From Linum tenue (lineage: Eukaryota > Streptophyta > Magnoliopsida > Malpighiales > Linaceae), in contig CAMGYJ010000006.1 in NCBI GenBank assembly GCA_946122785.1, positions 69,441,676 through 69,505,675 of the forward strand: DNA of 64,000 nucleotides. The letters run 5' to 3'. Of this stretch, positions 11,774 through 21,350 are shown piece after piece. Position 1 is the first letter of the stretch; each line of letters starts with the position of its first letter. The notes under the pieces were generated by a model. The model ran no database searches and was not told the origin of the DNA. It saw nothing but the letters and a program-made list of their open reading frames with translations. The translations under genes were made by a program, and so were the position numbers.

Positions 11774-12802
11774 AGCCTTGCAGCGGACCAAACCATTTCT
11801 GAAGGTGAGTCAATGTGGAAGAAACTCTGGAAATGGAAAGGGCCAAGCCGCACCAAACATTTCCTCTGGCTTGTGATGCATGACAGGCTACTTACCAACA
11901 AGGAAAGAGTCAAGAGGAAGATGACTACTGATGGAAACTGCAGCCATTGCAAAGATGTGGAGGAGACTACAGAGCACATTCTGAGGAAATGCAGCAAAAC
12001 AGCAGCCATCTGGGAAAAATTCAGGTGCAAAGTCACTAATAAAGAAAGCAATCTGCCCTTTAAGGAGTGGATGTCTGCCAATTTAAGTGATGATACCCAT
12101 GGCGTCGATTTTGGACTTATTGTGTGGCAACTTTGGAAACAAAGGAATGAAGAGTGTATGGATGGGAAGGCTTATGTGGAAAAATCTCTCATCTGCAGAA
12201 TTGAGGCCTGGTTCAGCATTTACAAAATGGCACTGCAGAATGTTGAGCGAAGCTTCAAACCACCTGTTGAAAGAAGAGAAGAGGAAGTCGGTTGGAGGCC
12301 TCCTCCTGAGGGATGGGTACAGGTTCAGACTGATGGCTCTGTCCTCTCTCCCTCAGGGTATGCAGCAGCTGGAGGTCTCCTTCGTGATAGCCTTGGTAGA
12401 TGCAGCTCTGCTTTTGCCTGCAATCTGGGGAAGTGTTCGATTACTGCTGCCGAGCTGAAAGGGGCGATTGTTGGTTTGCAGTTGGCTTGGGAGAGGGGTT
12501 TTCGAAAAGTGCAGCTTAAGTTGGACTCAAATACTGCCATTGCTATCATTAGGGATCGCTCTGATGATGATCACCGACACGGAATTCTGGCTAAACATGT
12601 GAACCACCTTTTGGATCGTGACTGGGACGTCTCTATTTCACATGTGTATAGGGAAGGAAATCGCACTGCAGATTTTCTTGCTAACTTAGGCCATAGTCTC
12701 ACTTTTGGAACACATCATGTTGATGTGTGTTGTTCGGATCTTTGTAGATGGCTTGACTATGATGTTATGGGAATTTCCCAAACTCGTATTATTAATACAT
12801 GA
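11774..12802 (+). pseudogene. LINE ORF2 C-terminus: zf-RVT and RNase H
   Basis: The frame contains a zf-RVT segment (WKKLWKWKGPSRTKHFLWL, then CSHCKDVEETTEHILRKC) followed by a plant-LINE RNase H domain. The RNase H keeps the acidic residues expected for catalysis: the D of QTDGS, the E of TAAELKGA, the D of KLDSNTA and the D of RTADFLA. It ends at a natural stop 30 bp before the 3' tail region. An ATG at 11753 belongs to the nested element, so any product starting there would be a chance fusion. Reverse transcriptase and endonuclease are missing, so the copy cannot move itself. Confidence 0.88.
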
Positions 12803-12859
12803 TTCAAGGCGCTTTTGTGCCTGCCTTCTTACCAAAAAAAAAAAAACCAAACGCGAATT

Positions 12860-13578
12860 CGGTGCTGCTCCCGTATCTAAAATGGAAAATTCTCAATTCC
12901 GGAAGAGAGTTGTAGGCAGCTGCCAATGGAGAATGGGAACGGAGCTGCGATTTGGTTAATATGGTTCCCTCCCTTCATATAGCAATGCCAAATGGACTGA
13001 GATGTTTTACTTTGGTGGAGCCATTAGCATTGACACAAATTATGCTAATGTGTTGATGCCTGATGGTTTAGGCCTCCGAGTTGGTTAATATGGTTCAATA
13101 CATTAGCATCGACGAGAATTGATATGTCGACTCATTAGCATATTATACTATGATTATACGATAATAATACTTATAAATTGTGAACATGTATAAGTGAGTA
13201 TGATGTATGTACATCTCATACGAATTAGTATATGATTGCAAGTTTAACTATTGAACAAATAGGTGGTTATCACATGCTACGTTTGCTAAGTATAGCGATA
13301 ATTAGACTTTATGGTCATTATCGTTAGAGGGAACAAATCAACATCCAACCACTACCTGGATCGATGACTCAAATTTCTAAGATCTGAAAAGGAAGGTGAA
13401 GTCATCGCTCACCACATCTCGACTCTGACTAAAATAATAGTATTGAAAAATGGGAGTCCTTTTAAATTCTGTTCATTTTGCAGATTGAAATTATCTTTAT
13501 TGTTCTCCAATCCATCGTATGGTGGTTAACTTTGGTAGAGCAATCTGAGGAAGCAATAGTTGAATGAATACAACCGGG
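12860..13578. other. Intergenic DNA, no gene recognised
   Basis: I see nothing coding. A short phrase, ttggttaatatggttc, recurs at about 12951 and 13081, hinting at a small local duplication. Confidence 0.5.
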
Positions 13579-14586
13579 TAGGGGTGGTAATCGGTCGGTA
13601 ATCGGGTTAACCGGTTATCGGTATACTGTTCACGACATGGGAGAACTCGAATACCGATACCGGTTTGTAACCGGTTAACCGGTTACTGAACACCCGTTGA
13701 CGGTTACAAACCGGCTATACCGGCTACCCGCGAGACACACCTCCTCCTCTCTTTCTCATTCTCGACAAACGGACTCTCTCTCTCTCTCCCAAACCCTCCC
13801 CAAAACTCTTCTCTCTCTATCTCTTGTTCACCTCTCCCCAACCTTCCCAGACCTCCTCTCTTTCTCGATTTCCTCTCATCTCCCCATCCCTACACTAATC
13901 GCCGCCCACCGCTGTCGTCGCTGTTGTCGCCGCCACATCGAACAAGCTTGCTCTCTACCCTCACCACCATTCCAGCAATCCAGCCTCCAGTTGTTGTCGC
14001 CGCCGCCGGATTAGGGATTTTTTGGGGGTGTCAAGAAATCCGGGTGCTTCCTCTCTCGATCCAGATCTCCGGCGACGAGGAGAAAGAGAAGATGGGTGAG
14101 GCGACAACCATCCCACCGCCATCTCGTCATAGCCCTCCCTTTGCTCCTGCTGCTCCCACCAAATACAGATCCAAAAGCATGAAACCTCCTCTGTAGTCCG
14201 ATCTGGGTTCGAGTTGTCCTTCTCCAGTCCACGTGCTCATATTTTGAAAGATCGAACCTCTACTTCATCTCTTCGGCGACGAATCAATGGCGGAGCATCC
14301 CTTGGAAGTCAAGACGTCGGCAATGGCGGTGTGCACGAATCTGTGCTCTAGCGGAGAGGTGGAGGCAGCGTGGTGGAGAGGTGAAGGCGGCGGCAACAGG
14401 GAGAAGGGTTGGGGAGGAAGTCGAGCGAAGGAAGCCAGTATCAGTATACCGAAAAACTGTCGGTATATACCGGCAAAGGAGCCGGTATACTGAAATCCTT
14501 CGAGGCGCTGCCGAATACCGATACATCCCGATTATCGGTACGGTTATCGGTTAAACCGGTAACCGGAAAACCGATTGTCACCCCTA
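13579..14586. mobile_element. hAT-type element with a GC-rich cargo
   Basis: TIRs are TAGGGGTGgtAATCGGt and the complement of ccGATTgtCACCCCTA. Flanks are caaccggg (13571-13578) and caactggg (14587-14594), an 8-bp TSD with one change. Subterminal regions hold many ACCGGTTA/TAACCGGT motifs. The centre (about 13735-14490) is unlike the rest: CT-rich leader-like sequence, then GC-rich codon-like sequence with a short frame from an ATG at 14092 ending at 14196. It looks like a captured 5' end of a host gene, but I cannot name the donor. No transposase is present. Confidence 0.8.
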
Positions 14587-14594
14587 CAACTGGG

Positions 14595-15079
14595 TATTAT
14601 TATGAGATTCTTTGGTGTTGAGGCCTTAGGCTGACTTGTCAACGCTGGAGACGGGCAAGCATTGAAGAACAAGGGCAATTTGGGTGTGATGTGACAAGTG
14701 ATTAGCGTACGGTTGTTTCAAACAATTGAAGAAGACTACTTATTCTTCAATATTGCCACATATGACATATGCAATGTTTAAAGTTAACCACTTGCCTTAG
14801 TTGCCTATCGACCGGTAGGGATGGTTTGTTCGATTCTTGCAACCAACTAGAAGAGGCATGATTATTAGTTTATTACACGCAAAAGGATATGATATGAAAC
14901 TCAAAACAACAAAAATTATAAAAATCCTTGTGTTTTATTACTTCTAATACAAACTATATCACTTTTTAAATTATCGTATCAGTGTGATATAATTCATATC
15001 ACGAGTAGCAAGACCTATATTTTATAGGTTTTATAGTCCTGAGTTTTGTGTCACAACTCATATCTTATTAATTGTTAAT
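14595..15079. other. Intergenic DNA, no gene recognised
   Basis: AT-rich sequence without recognisable coding, RNA or transposon structure. Confidence 0.5.
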
Positions 15080-15424
15080 AAATCAAATCTTTGTGGAATT
15101 AATATACAACGGTTTTGCTCCGATTTTCTCGGAAAGCCTTTTGCGAACTTAGGGTTTCCTGAATACGATGGTGGCACCGCCGCCGACCATGGCGACATCC
15201 CCGACAGGCAAGCCACCGGATTTAAGTGGTACTCGGAGGGCGGCTACGGTTTCCTCCTCTCCGGATGGGAAGGGGGAGAAGGAGACAGTACAAGCCAAAA
15301 AACGTGTTCGGGGGCTGAACCTGATCCAAGAAGAGGTGGGTCTCCAGGGAGGTCCATCGGAGATGGAAGCTGACGAAGTCCAGGGGGGAACGATGCTCAT
15401 ACGAAGACAGTTCCGAAGGAGTCA

Positions 15425-15910
15425 GTGTGGCAGGGCGCAGCTGCTAGGCTCTTTGTAGACGTTATGGTGGAGGATGGGTGGTATGTAGTGGAGTCGGATT
15501 CTGAAGATGTTGCGAGTAGAGAAAAAGAAGAGGATGAATTTGTTCCTGAAGAGGAAAAGGACCCGACTTGTCCTGTTCTCGGCAGCTCAAGGTGGAGGAG
15601 GGAGTGGCGTTCGGCTTTGGTGGTGCGAGGCCTGGGAAGGAAAGTATCATACCTGCCTTTACCGCGTAAACTGAACTTCCTATGGGCACGTCATGGAAAA
15701 ATAAGTATATCGGATATGAAGAATGGATGCTTTTTAGTGAGATTCAAGAGCAAGTTGGATTATGAGCTAGCAACATATGGGGGTCCTTGGATGATGGGTG
15801 ATACGTATTTGGCGGTGCACATGTGGTTTAAGGGTTTTAACCTGTGGACCTCAGAGATCACTTCTACCATCGTCTGGGTTCAGCTACTTGACTTACCTGT
15901 GGAATTGTAG
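15425..15910 (+). pseudogene. LINE ORF1 fragment, DUF4283 domain
   Basis: The frame shows the DUF4283 hallmark of plant LINE ORF1: LVVRGLGRKVSYLPLPRKL, then NGCFLVRFKSKLDYELATYGGPWMMGDTYLAVHMW and STIVWVQLLDLPVEL. The ORF1 N-terminus lies upstream in another frame (15168-15458), so there is at least one frameshift. It would be an RNA-binding nucleocapsid-like protein in an active LINE; here it is a relic. Confidence 0.8.
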
Positions 15911-15960
15911 GTCGGGCTTATAATTTCCTGGAGGACTACCGAGCTCACCAAAAAGTACAG

Positions 15961-16492
15961 GTGGAAGTGGAAAATAACAGTGCCGCTCAACGGGGTGGAT
16001 GGAAGAAGCCGCAAACGGGAGAGGTGAAAATCAATTCGGATGCGGGAACTCTTCGAGAGGGAGGTACAAGGATTGGAGTAGTTATTAGAAGAGCTGATGG
16101 GAAGTTCATTCTTGTCGCAGCAAGGAACATGCGTGGTGAGATGTTCAGACACAGCCGAGGCGTATGCGGCGGAATTGGGAGCTCGACTAGCCCAACAATG
16201 CGATGGGACACGGTTCATTTTGGAGACAGATTGCTTGTCATTGGTCCAACAGTTGGACAATGCTGAAGGCCTCCAAAATGAGAATAGGGTTATTTGCAGG
16301 AGTATTAGAAGACAGCTTGCCCAAGTCAATGAAGGGAGATGGCAGTTTGTGTCGAGGGAAGGAAATGCAGCCGCCCATATTATGGCACACACGAAGACAA
16401 GATGGAACAAGACGATTGTTTGGGTCGATCGGCCGCCGATTTATCTAGTTGATCAGTTAGTTTTGGATAATGTAACCACTGGTGCTGATTAA
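15961..16492 (+). pseudogene. LINE ORF2 RNase H fragment, frameshifted
   Basis: The first part (WKKPQTGEVKINSDAG) gives the first RNase H aspartate. After a frameshift at about 16100-16150 the domain continues with TAEAYAAELGA, FILETDCLSLV and NAAAHIMAH. Two frames are thus needed to read one domain, so the sequence is non-functional. Confidence 0.8.
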
Positions 16493-17390
16493 TAAAGCGT
16501 AGCAGAGTTTACTATAAAAAAATCAAATCTTTGTTGTGAAAATGGTTTTATATTATTAAAACAGCAGACATCACCAACAAAGGCCCAACATTTTTTTAAA
16601 ATTTTTAGGTCCACCAAGCTACAAGCAATCCATCTGGATTTTCAATCAAGTGGGCCATTTTATTTTAGTTCAGGGGCCATTCACACATGACAAATTATGT
16701 TTTTGGTAAATTGTAAGGTTGATCACTGAAATTACTAAAAATGTTCGTGTTTGGTCAATAAAAATATATAATTTCATTCGTGGTCACTATAATTAATCAA
16801 ACAGTTCAAGTTACTCTTCATTACTTTCGTTAACCTCTGTTAATGTCGTCGGTTTTTTGCAAATGTGCCTAATAGAAGTGTCGATCGACTAATTTTATCA
16901 ACAAAAAAAATACAATCCAACCCTCCGCATCATTAAAACCAGCCACATAAGATACCCAATCTAACCCAACCCTTTACTCGACCCTTCTTCATCTTCCTCA
17001 AGTTGTCTGGAAAAAAGTCCCTACCTCCCAAATCCCAAATCAAATCACGCCAGCCAACGACGGTAGATTCCTGACTCTACTCCTCAAATTTGACCTCCCC
17101 ACCCTCCGTTCCTACTAATTCCTCAATCGTCACGTGCACTTCCCGGAACTCCAACAGCAGCGAAACTCCCAACAGCGATCACGCTTCTTCTCCGTCACCG
17201 TGAATGCCACCTCTTCGGCGGTGGCTTCTTCTTCTTCCCCACCTCGAGCCACCACTGTAACCCCCTGAATCGAGATCTTGAGTCAATCTCCAACGCAACC
17301 GCGATTTTGAGCAAAATTTGCAAATGATTTTTTGCCCTCTTCTGTTTCTTCGGCTTCACCCTACTCGACTTATTCGCCAATCAAAGATCT

Positions 17391-17660
17391 TCATTGGTCA
17401 GCAGACATATGCAGAGGCGGCAACAGAGGAACGACTCGCCAGTGGTGAAGGATGCGGGTATAGGGAGGCACGATGTCTTCGGTGGGAGTTTGGGTGTTCC
17501 CCGAAACGAAGGTGAACACTTTGTCCATCGCGCCGGCCCACGGGGCAGACAAGGGGATGAAGTGTTTGATGAATTGTCTGGTCCAGAATTGAGAGTTGCG
17601 GGTGAGGAGCTGGAGGACGAAAATCCTGCCGAGGTTGTGGGACGAATAGGCCACATCATC
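17391..17660 (-). pseudogene. Captured LCAT1-like acyltransferase fragment
   Basis: On the minus strand the frame reads FVLQLLTRNSQFW, then FIKHFIPLSAPWAGAMDKVFTFVSGNT. This strongly resembles the segment after the nucleophile elbow of plant lecithin:cholesterol acyltransferase-like proteins (LCAT1 type: VLQLL…, then …KHFVALSAPWGG… and …FASGNT). The elbow itself (GHSxGG in the family) is degraded to YSSHNLGR, so catalysis would be lost. The fragment lies inside the MULE and has no promoter of its own. Assignment rests on remembered family motifs. Confidence 0.65.
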
Positions 17661-19050
17661 TAATTGCTTGATGGTTTTGGGTGTTTAATTGACGGGTTTG
17701 ATTTGTATGGTTGGGTTTTATGACTTGGCGGATTTAATGACATATCACCTGATGTGGCGGGTTGGATTTTACTTTTAGCATATTAAATTTTAGTGACGGC
17801 GGATTCTGTAGTGTTGTGACGGCACTAGTGCCGCCAGCTTTCCAACCGTTGGATTTAATGAGGATCGTTGATCACTAACCAATTAACCATCACTTAAATC
17901 AAATTAGGTTAAACCTATTATATTGGCTTGAAGCTGTTTTATATCTACATCTACACAATAAATAAAAGCCAAATGAGAAAACTTGAAGTCTCATTTCAAA
18001 TTTCCTGCATCCAGAGTGAAAGTAGGAAGGATATTTTGGTCTTCACAATTACTTTTTTTTTATTCCTTAAAAAGACACTTACTAGGATTCGAATCATGAC
18101 CACTTTAAAGAAAAGCAAAGATCATAACCAATCACACTAAGTACATTTGTTGTATCTTTTTAAATTAAAAACATGTAATCGCGGAGTGGAAAAAAACTCT
18201 TCCCCCATTTCAAATTCTCTGCTCCATGAGCGTTTGTAGGAAGGGTAGAATAGGGAGTGTCAATTTTTTTCTTTTTCCTCTGTGGAACGGGCCAACTTAC
18301 CGTACACATGCGGATTTAAACGGGTCCAGTAGTGTCAATTTTTTCTTTAAGTCCTTTTATTTCTCCGTGGTGGTAAAATATATATGAAGAGGCAAAAACA
18401 ATACTCCTTTTTATTGCTAAAAAGAAAAAAAATTAACAATAAACTGATTCTAATGGGCTAACCGCTAATCATAAAATAAAATAGTTAAATGGGCCTGACA
18501 TGCACGAGATTTGCTCATCAAGTAAAACAAATGAACACAATGGGTTTGCCATTCTAAAACAAGCTATTTTCTCTAGCATAATATATATTATGCTATTATT
18601 TTATATCTTAGTGGCTAAAATATAATGTATTTTAAAGTTATTCAATGGTTCAACCTCGACCAACCCAATTAGTCCAATTTTTATCATTTCAAATATATAT
18701 TATGTAATTATTTGAAATCATAATGATTAAATTATAGTGTATATTATAGGGAATCGTTATGTATTTGTTAGTAAAAAACTAAACAGAAAGATATATTTGG
18801 TTATTTTTAACATTAAAACGATCCTAAACATTTTCAGTTTCCTTTCGAAATTCTATAGTTTTATCCCCGAATCAGTGATGTGTAAATGGCGAATTGCAGT
18901 CATCTCTTTTCTTTCATTATTTTTTATTTTCAAATAGAAAGTTTAAAAGTAAAGAATAATTAGAGTTTGGCATGGGTTGGTCAAACATGCCTTTTTCGTC
19001 GGAATCCATCTGTACAGCTACGCTTGCAGAAACACCATGACAGGCAGAAA

Positions 19051-20082
19051 TAGGGCTGTCATTTCAGTTGCCGGTTAGAGGCTAACCGGCCGGTCTAACC
19101 GTTAACCGCCGGTTAGCGGCTAACTGGAAACCGAAAAAAACTGGCCACGGTCGGTTGTCGGAGGCGCTCCGTGGTTAGACGGTTAGCTGAAAAATCGACG
19201 CCGGTTAAACCGGCTAACCGACGCTAACTGGCAAGCCAAAACGATGTCGTTTTTGCCTAAATAAAACACCCCATCCCCAAATCCCCAACCCTAGCAGCCC
19301 CCATCCCCCAAATTCCCAGCCGCCTCCAGCCCTCTGCATCGCCGATAAGTCTTCCAAATCTTTGGAGGCGCTGAGCTTGTTCTCCACGATCATCTCCACC
19401 ATCGACTCCCTGAAATCCGTCTGTGGATCGAACGATGATTTCACCGCCGCCAAGCACCCGGAAAGGCTCTTCTTGCTCGAAGACGACCTTGAAGAAGAAG
19501 AAGTCGAGGTTGATGAAGACACGCTCTTCCTGCCCTGCCCTTGAATGTTTCTCCTGTACCCGATTCGCGGAATCGGAGGTGAGGGTGAGATCCGGGGTGA
19601 AGATCCGGGGGTGAAGATCCGGGAAACGGAATCAGAGGTGTGGGCGAGGGAAGGGTAGCAGAGGGAGACGGCGGAGCCGGAGGATTTGACGAGGTAAGGA
19701 TGAATGTACTCCGGGTTGTCGCCATTGTTGAGGGTGAAGTTCTGGAAGAAGGAGTTGGTGGGGAGAGGGGAAGAGAGGAGGGAAGGGGAGAAGAAGGTGG
19801 AAGGATCGGGGAGGAAGGAAGAAGAGAGGAGGAGATAAGGTTTGGTGGGTGTGGTGCAGATTTTTTGTATCTTTTAATTTTTAATTTTTTTTTTGTAAAG
19901 AAAAGGTAGTTTTCCGGTTGACCGGCTAACCGAGCCTAAAACCGAAACCGACCGGTCGGTTGGCCGGCTAACTGGACCTCTCTCACGGTCGGTGGTCGCC
20001 AGCTATAGAGGGTTGTTCGGTTTAACCGATAATCGGGTTTTCAGTTTTCGGTTAAACCGAAACCGACCGACTGCCACCCCTA
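19051..20082. mobile_element. hAT-type element nested in the Pack-MULE
   Basis: It is flanked by a perfect 8-bp TSD GGCAGAAA (19043-19050 and 20083-20090). Ends are TAGGGCTGtCA and the complement of tgCCACCCCTA. Both subterminal regions carry dense CCGGTTAGC/GGCTAACCG motifs. The centre (about 19330-19870) is a captured OVATE-family gene fragment. No transposase is present. Because it lies inside 16705-20797, it inserted after, or travelled with, the MULE. Confidence 0.87.
19330..19870 (-). pseudogene. Captured OVATE family protein (OFP) fragment
   Basis: The minus strand gives [19 protein letters not shown] followed by [18 protein letters not shown], a near-textbook start of the OVATE domain (KSSxDPxxDFRxSMxEMIxE). 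It is preceded by a serine-rich tract ([17 protein letters not shown]) and, further upstream in another frame, a [24 protein letters not shown] segment typical of coding sequence. OFPs are plant transcriptional repressors. The OVATE domain breaks off after EDL, so the second half is missing, and frames change along the fragment. Confidence 0.75.
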
Positions 20083-20807
20083 GGCAGAAACACCATGATG
20101 ACCGGGTGGCGGCAGCGGGGCTGGTGACGATGGTGATTTCCACTGGCTGAGTTCGGGATTTGGGTGGTGACGACCGATCGACGGCAACGACAATGGTGGT
20201 GGTGAATTTTCACGGCGGAGAGGCGGTTGACGATGGCCAGGCGGCAACAAGAGAGCTCATGAAGGTAGTGATTTCGACTTATGAGAGGTTTGAGATCTTG
20301 GTGGCGATGGTCGACCGCCCGCAGCAGCGATGATAGTGATGGATTGCATGCTGGTGAGACTTTGACAGAGGAGTTCCCTCACTTCACAGCGGAAGTTCCA
20401 AGAAAAGAATGAGTGGAAGAGGAAGAGACCCGTTACCTGCCTTTTCGTTTGCTTTTGTTTTTAACTTTTGTTTTTTATTTTATTCATTTAATAGCTAAAC
20501 CAGACCCACCCATTTATCACACAGGCCCAACCATATTATTTGAACCGGTCAGAAAATTGTGACGGCACCGATGCACTGACGGCACTGCAAAATTGCCCTT
20601 TAGTGACTCAACAACTCTGTTAGCCACGCCAACAACAAAAAATGACGACATTAACGATGGCCGAAGGAAGGTAACAGAGAGTGACAAAACTTGAATTGTT
20701 TTGATTAATTATAGTGACCACGAATGAAATTAAATATTTTTAGTGATCAAACATGAACTTTTTTAATAATCTCAATGACGAACCTTGCAATTTACCCTTA
20801 TGTGTTT

Positions 20808-21350
20808 GGTAATCTATCATAGGTCCCTCTGTAGTGATCGACAAGGCAGGTAACGGTCTATCAAGCCAATGTTGGAGAGAAAGAGAGCTTCCATATGCAA
20901 AGTCTATCAAGCCATAATGTGTGGTAGTCACAATCATATTGTCCCCTTGATGTATAGATGGTAGTACGATCCAAGAAGCATTATTCCCCTCCATGTTCAA
21001 AATGCAGTTACTATCCAAGATACCATTCACGGTTCATTTTCAAGCTCGTTATGCTTGACATTCAACTTTCCTTTTCAAACTCGCCATTCTTAGCATTCAT
21101 GTATTTGCTTGAGCGGAATGTTGGAGATCAACAACTCTCGCCCATAAATCCTCCAACTGTCAAGAGCGGTAAAAATCAATCACCAAAATGATTCACAATC
21201 ATCTGCAACATTGAGAGCAGCCCCGTCACTTCCTCAGAGCCACCATTCCCACCATTTATATCTATGTATGGCTAACTAAAGTGTCATTCTGGCTGGCTGG
21301 AACGAATCTCATTACGTCCTTCTGCCATCTCCGGCAACCATTAGATGTAC
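20808..21350. other. Intergenic DNA, no gene recognised
   Basis: No recognisable coding or bounded repeat structure between the MULE and the Copia remnant. Confidence 0.4.

Larger units (their letters stand above)
9862..12846 (+). mobile_element. 5'-truncated LINE (RNase H clade), split by a nested element
   Basis: The direct repeat CCAAACGCGAATT flanks the unit at 9849-9861 and 12847-12859, and a 13-base A tail ends it at 12834-12846. LINE coding sequence starts just before 9938 (…KSAFSLAA) and resumes in frame at 11787 (DQTISEGESMWKKLW). The intervening 9939-11773 is therefore a later insertion. Only the C-terminal part of ORF2 is present, so the copy was truncated at insertion. Confidence 0.82.
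15095..16520 (+). mobile_element. Internally deleted LINE (ORF1 head joined to ORF2 tail)
   Basis: AAATCAAATCTTTGT at 15080-15094 and AATCAAATCTTTGT at 16521-16534 flank the element as a 14-15-bp TSD, with a short A tail (16516-16522) at the 3' end. Coding sequence jumps from a DUF4283 domain (ORF1, up to about 15905) to an RNase H domain (end of ORF2, from about 15990). The whole endonuclease and reverse-transcriptase region is missing. The intact TSD means the deleted form was probably what retroposed, or that the deletion came later and was internal. Confidence 0.85.
16705..20797. mobile_element. 4.1-kb Pack-MULE with about 150-bp TIRs
   Basis: The left end (16705 to about 16855) and the complement of the right end (about 20640-20797) are clearly homologous. 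Both begin ggtaaattg, then share blocks such as atttcattcgtggtcacta and taatgtcgtc. Flanks ttatgttttt (16695-16704) and ttatgtgttt (20798-20807) give a 9-10-bp TSD with one change, the Mutator-like signature. There is no MURA transposase. Inside are an LCAT-like gene fragment, GC-rich gene-like sequence at about 20090-20420, and a nested hAT element (19051-20082). Confidence 0.83.
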
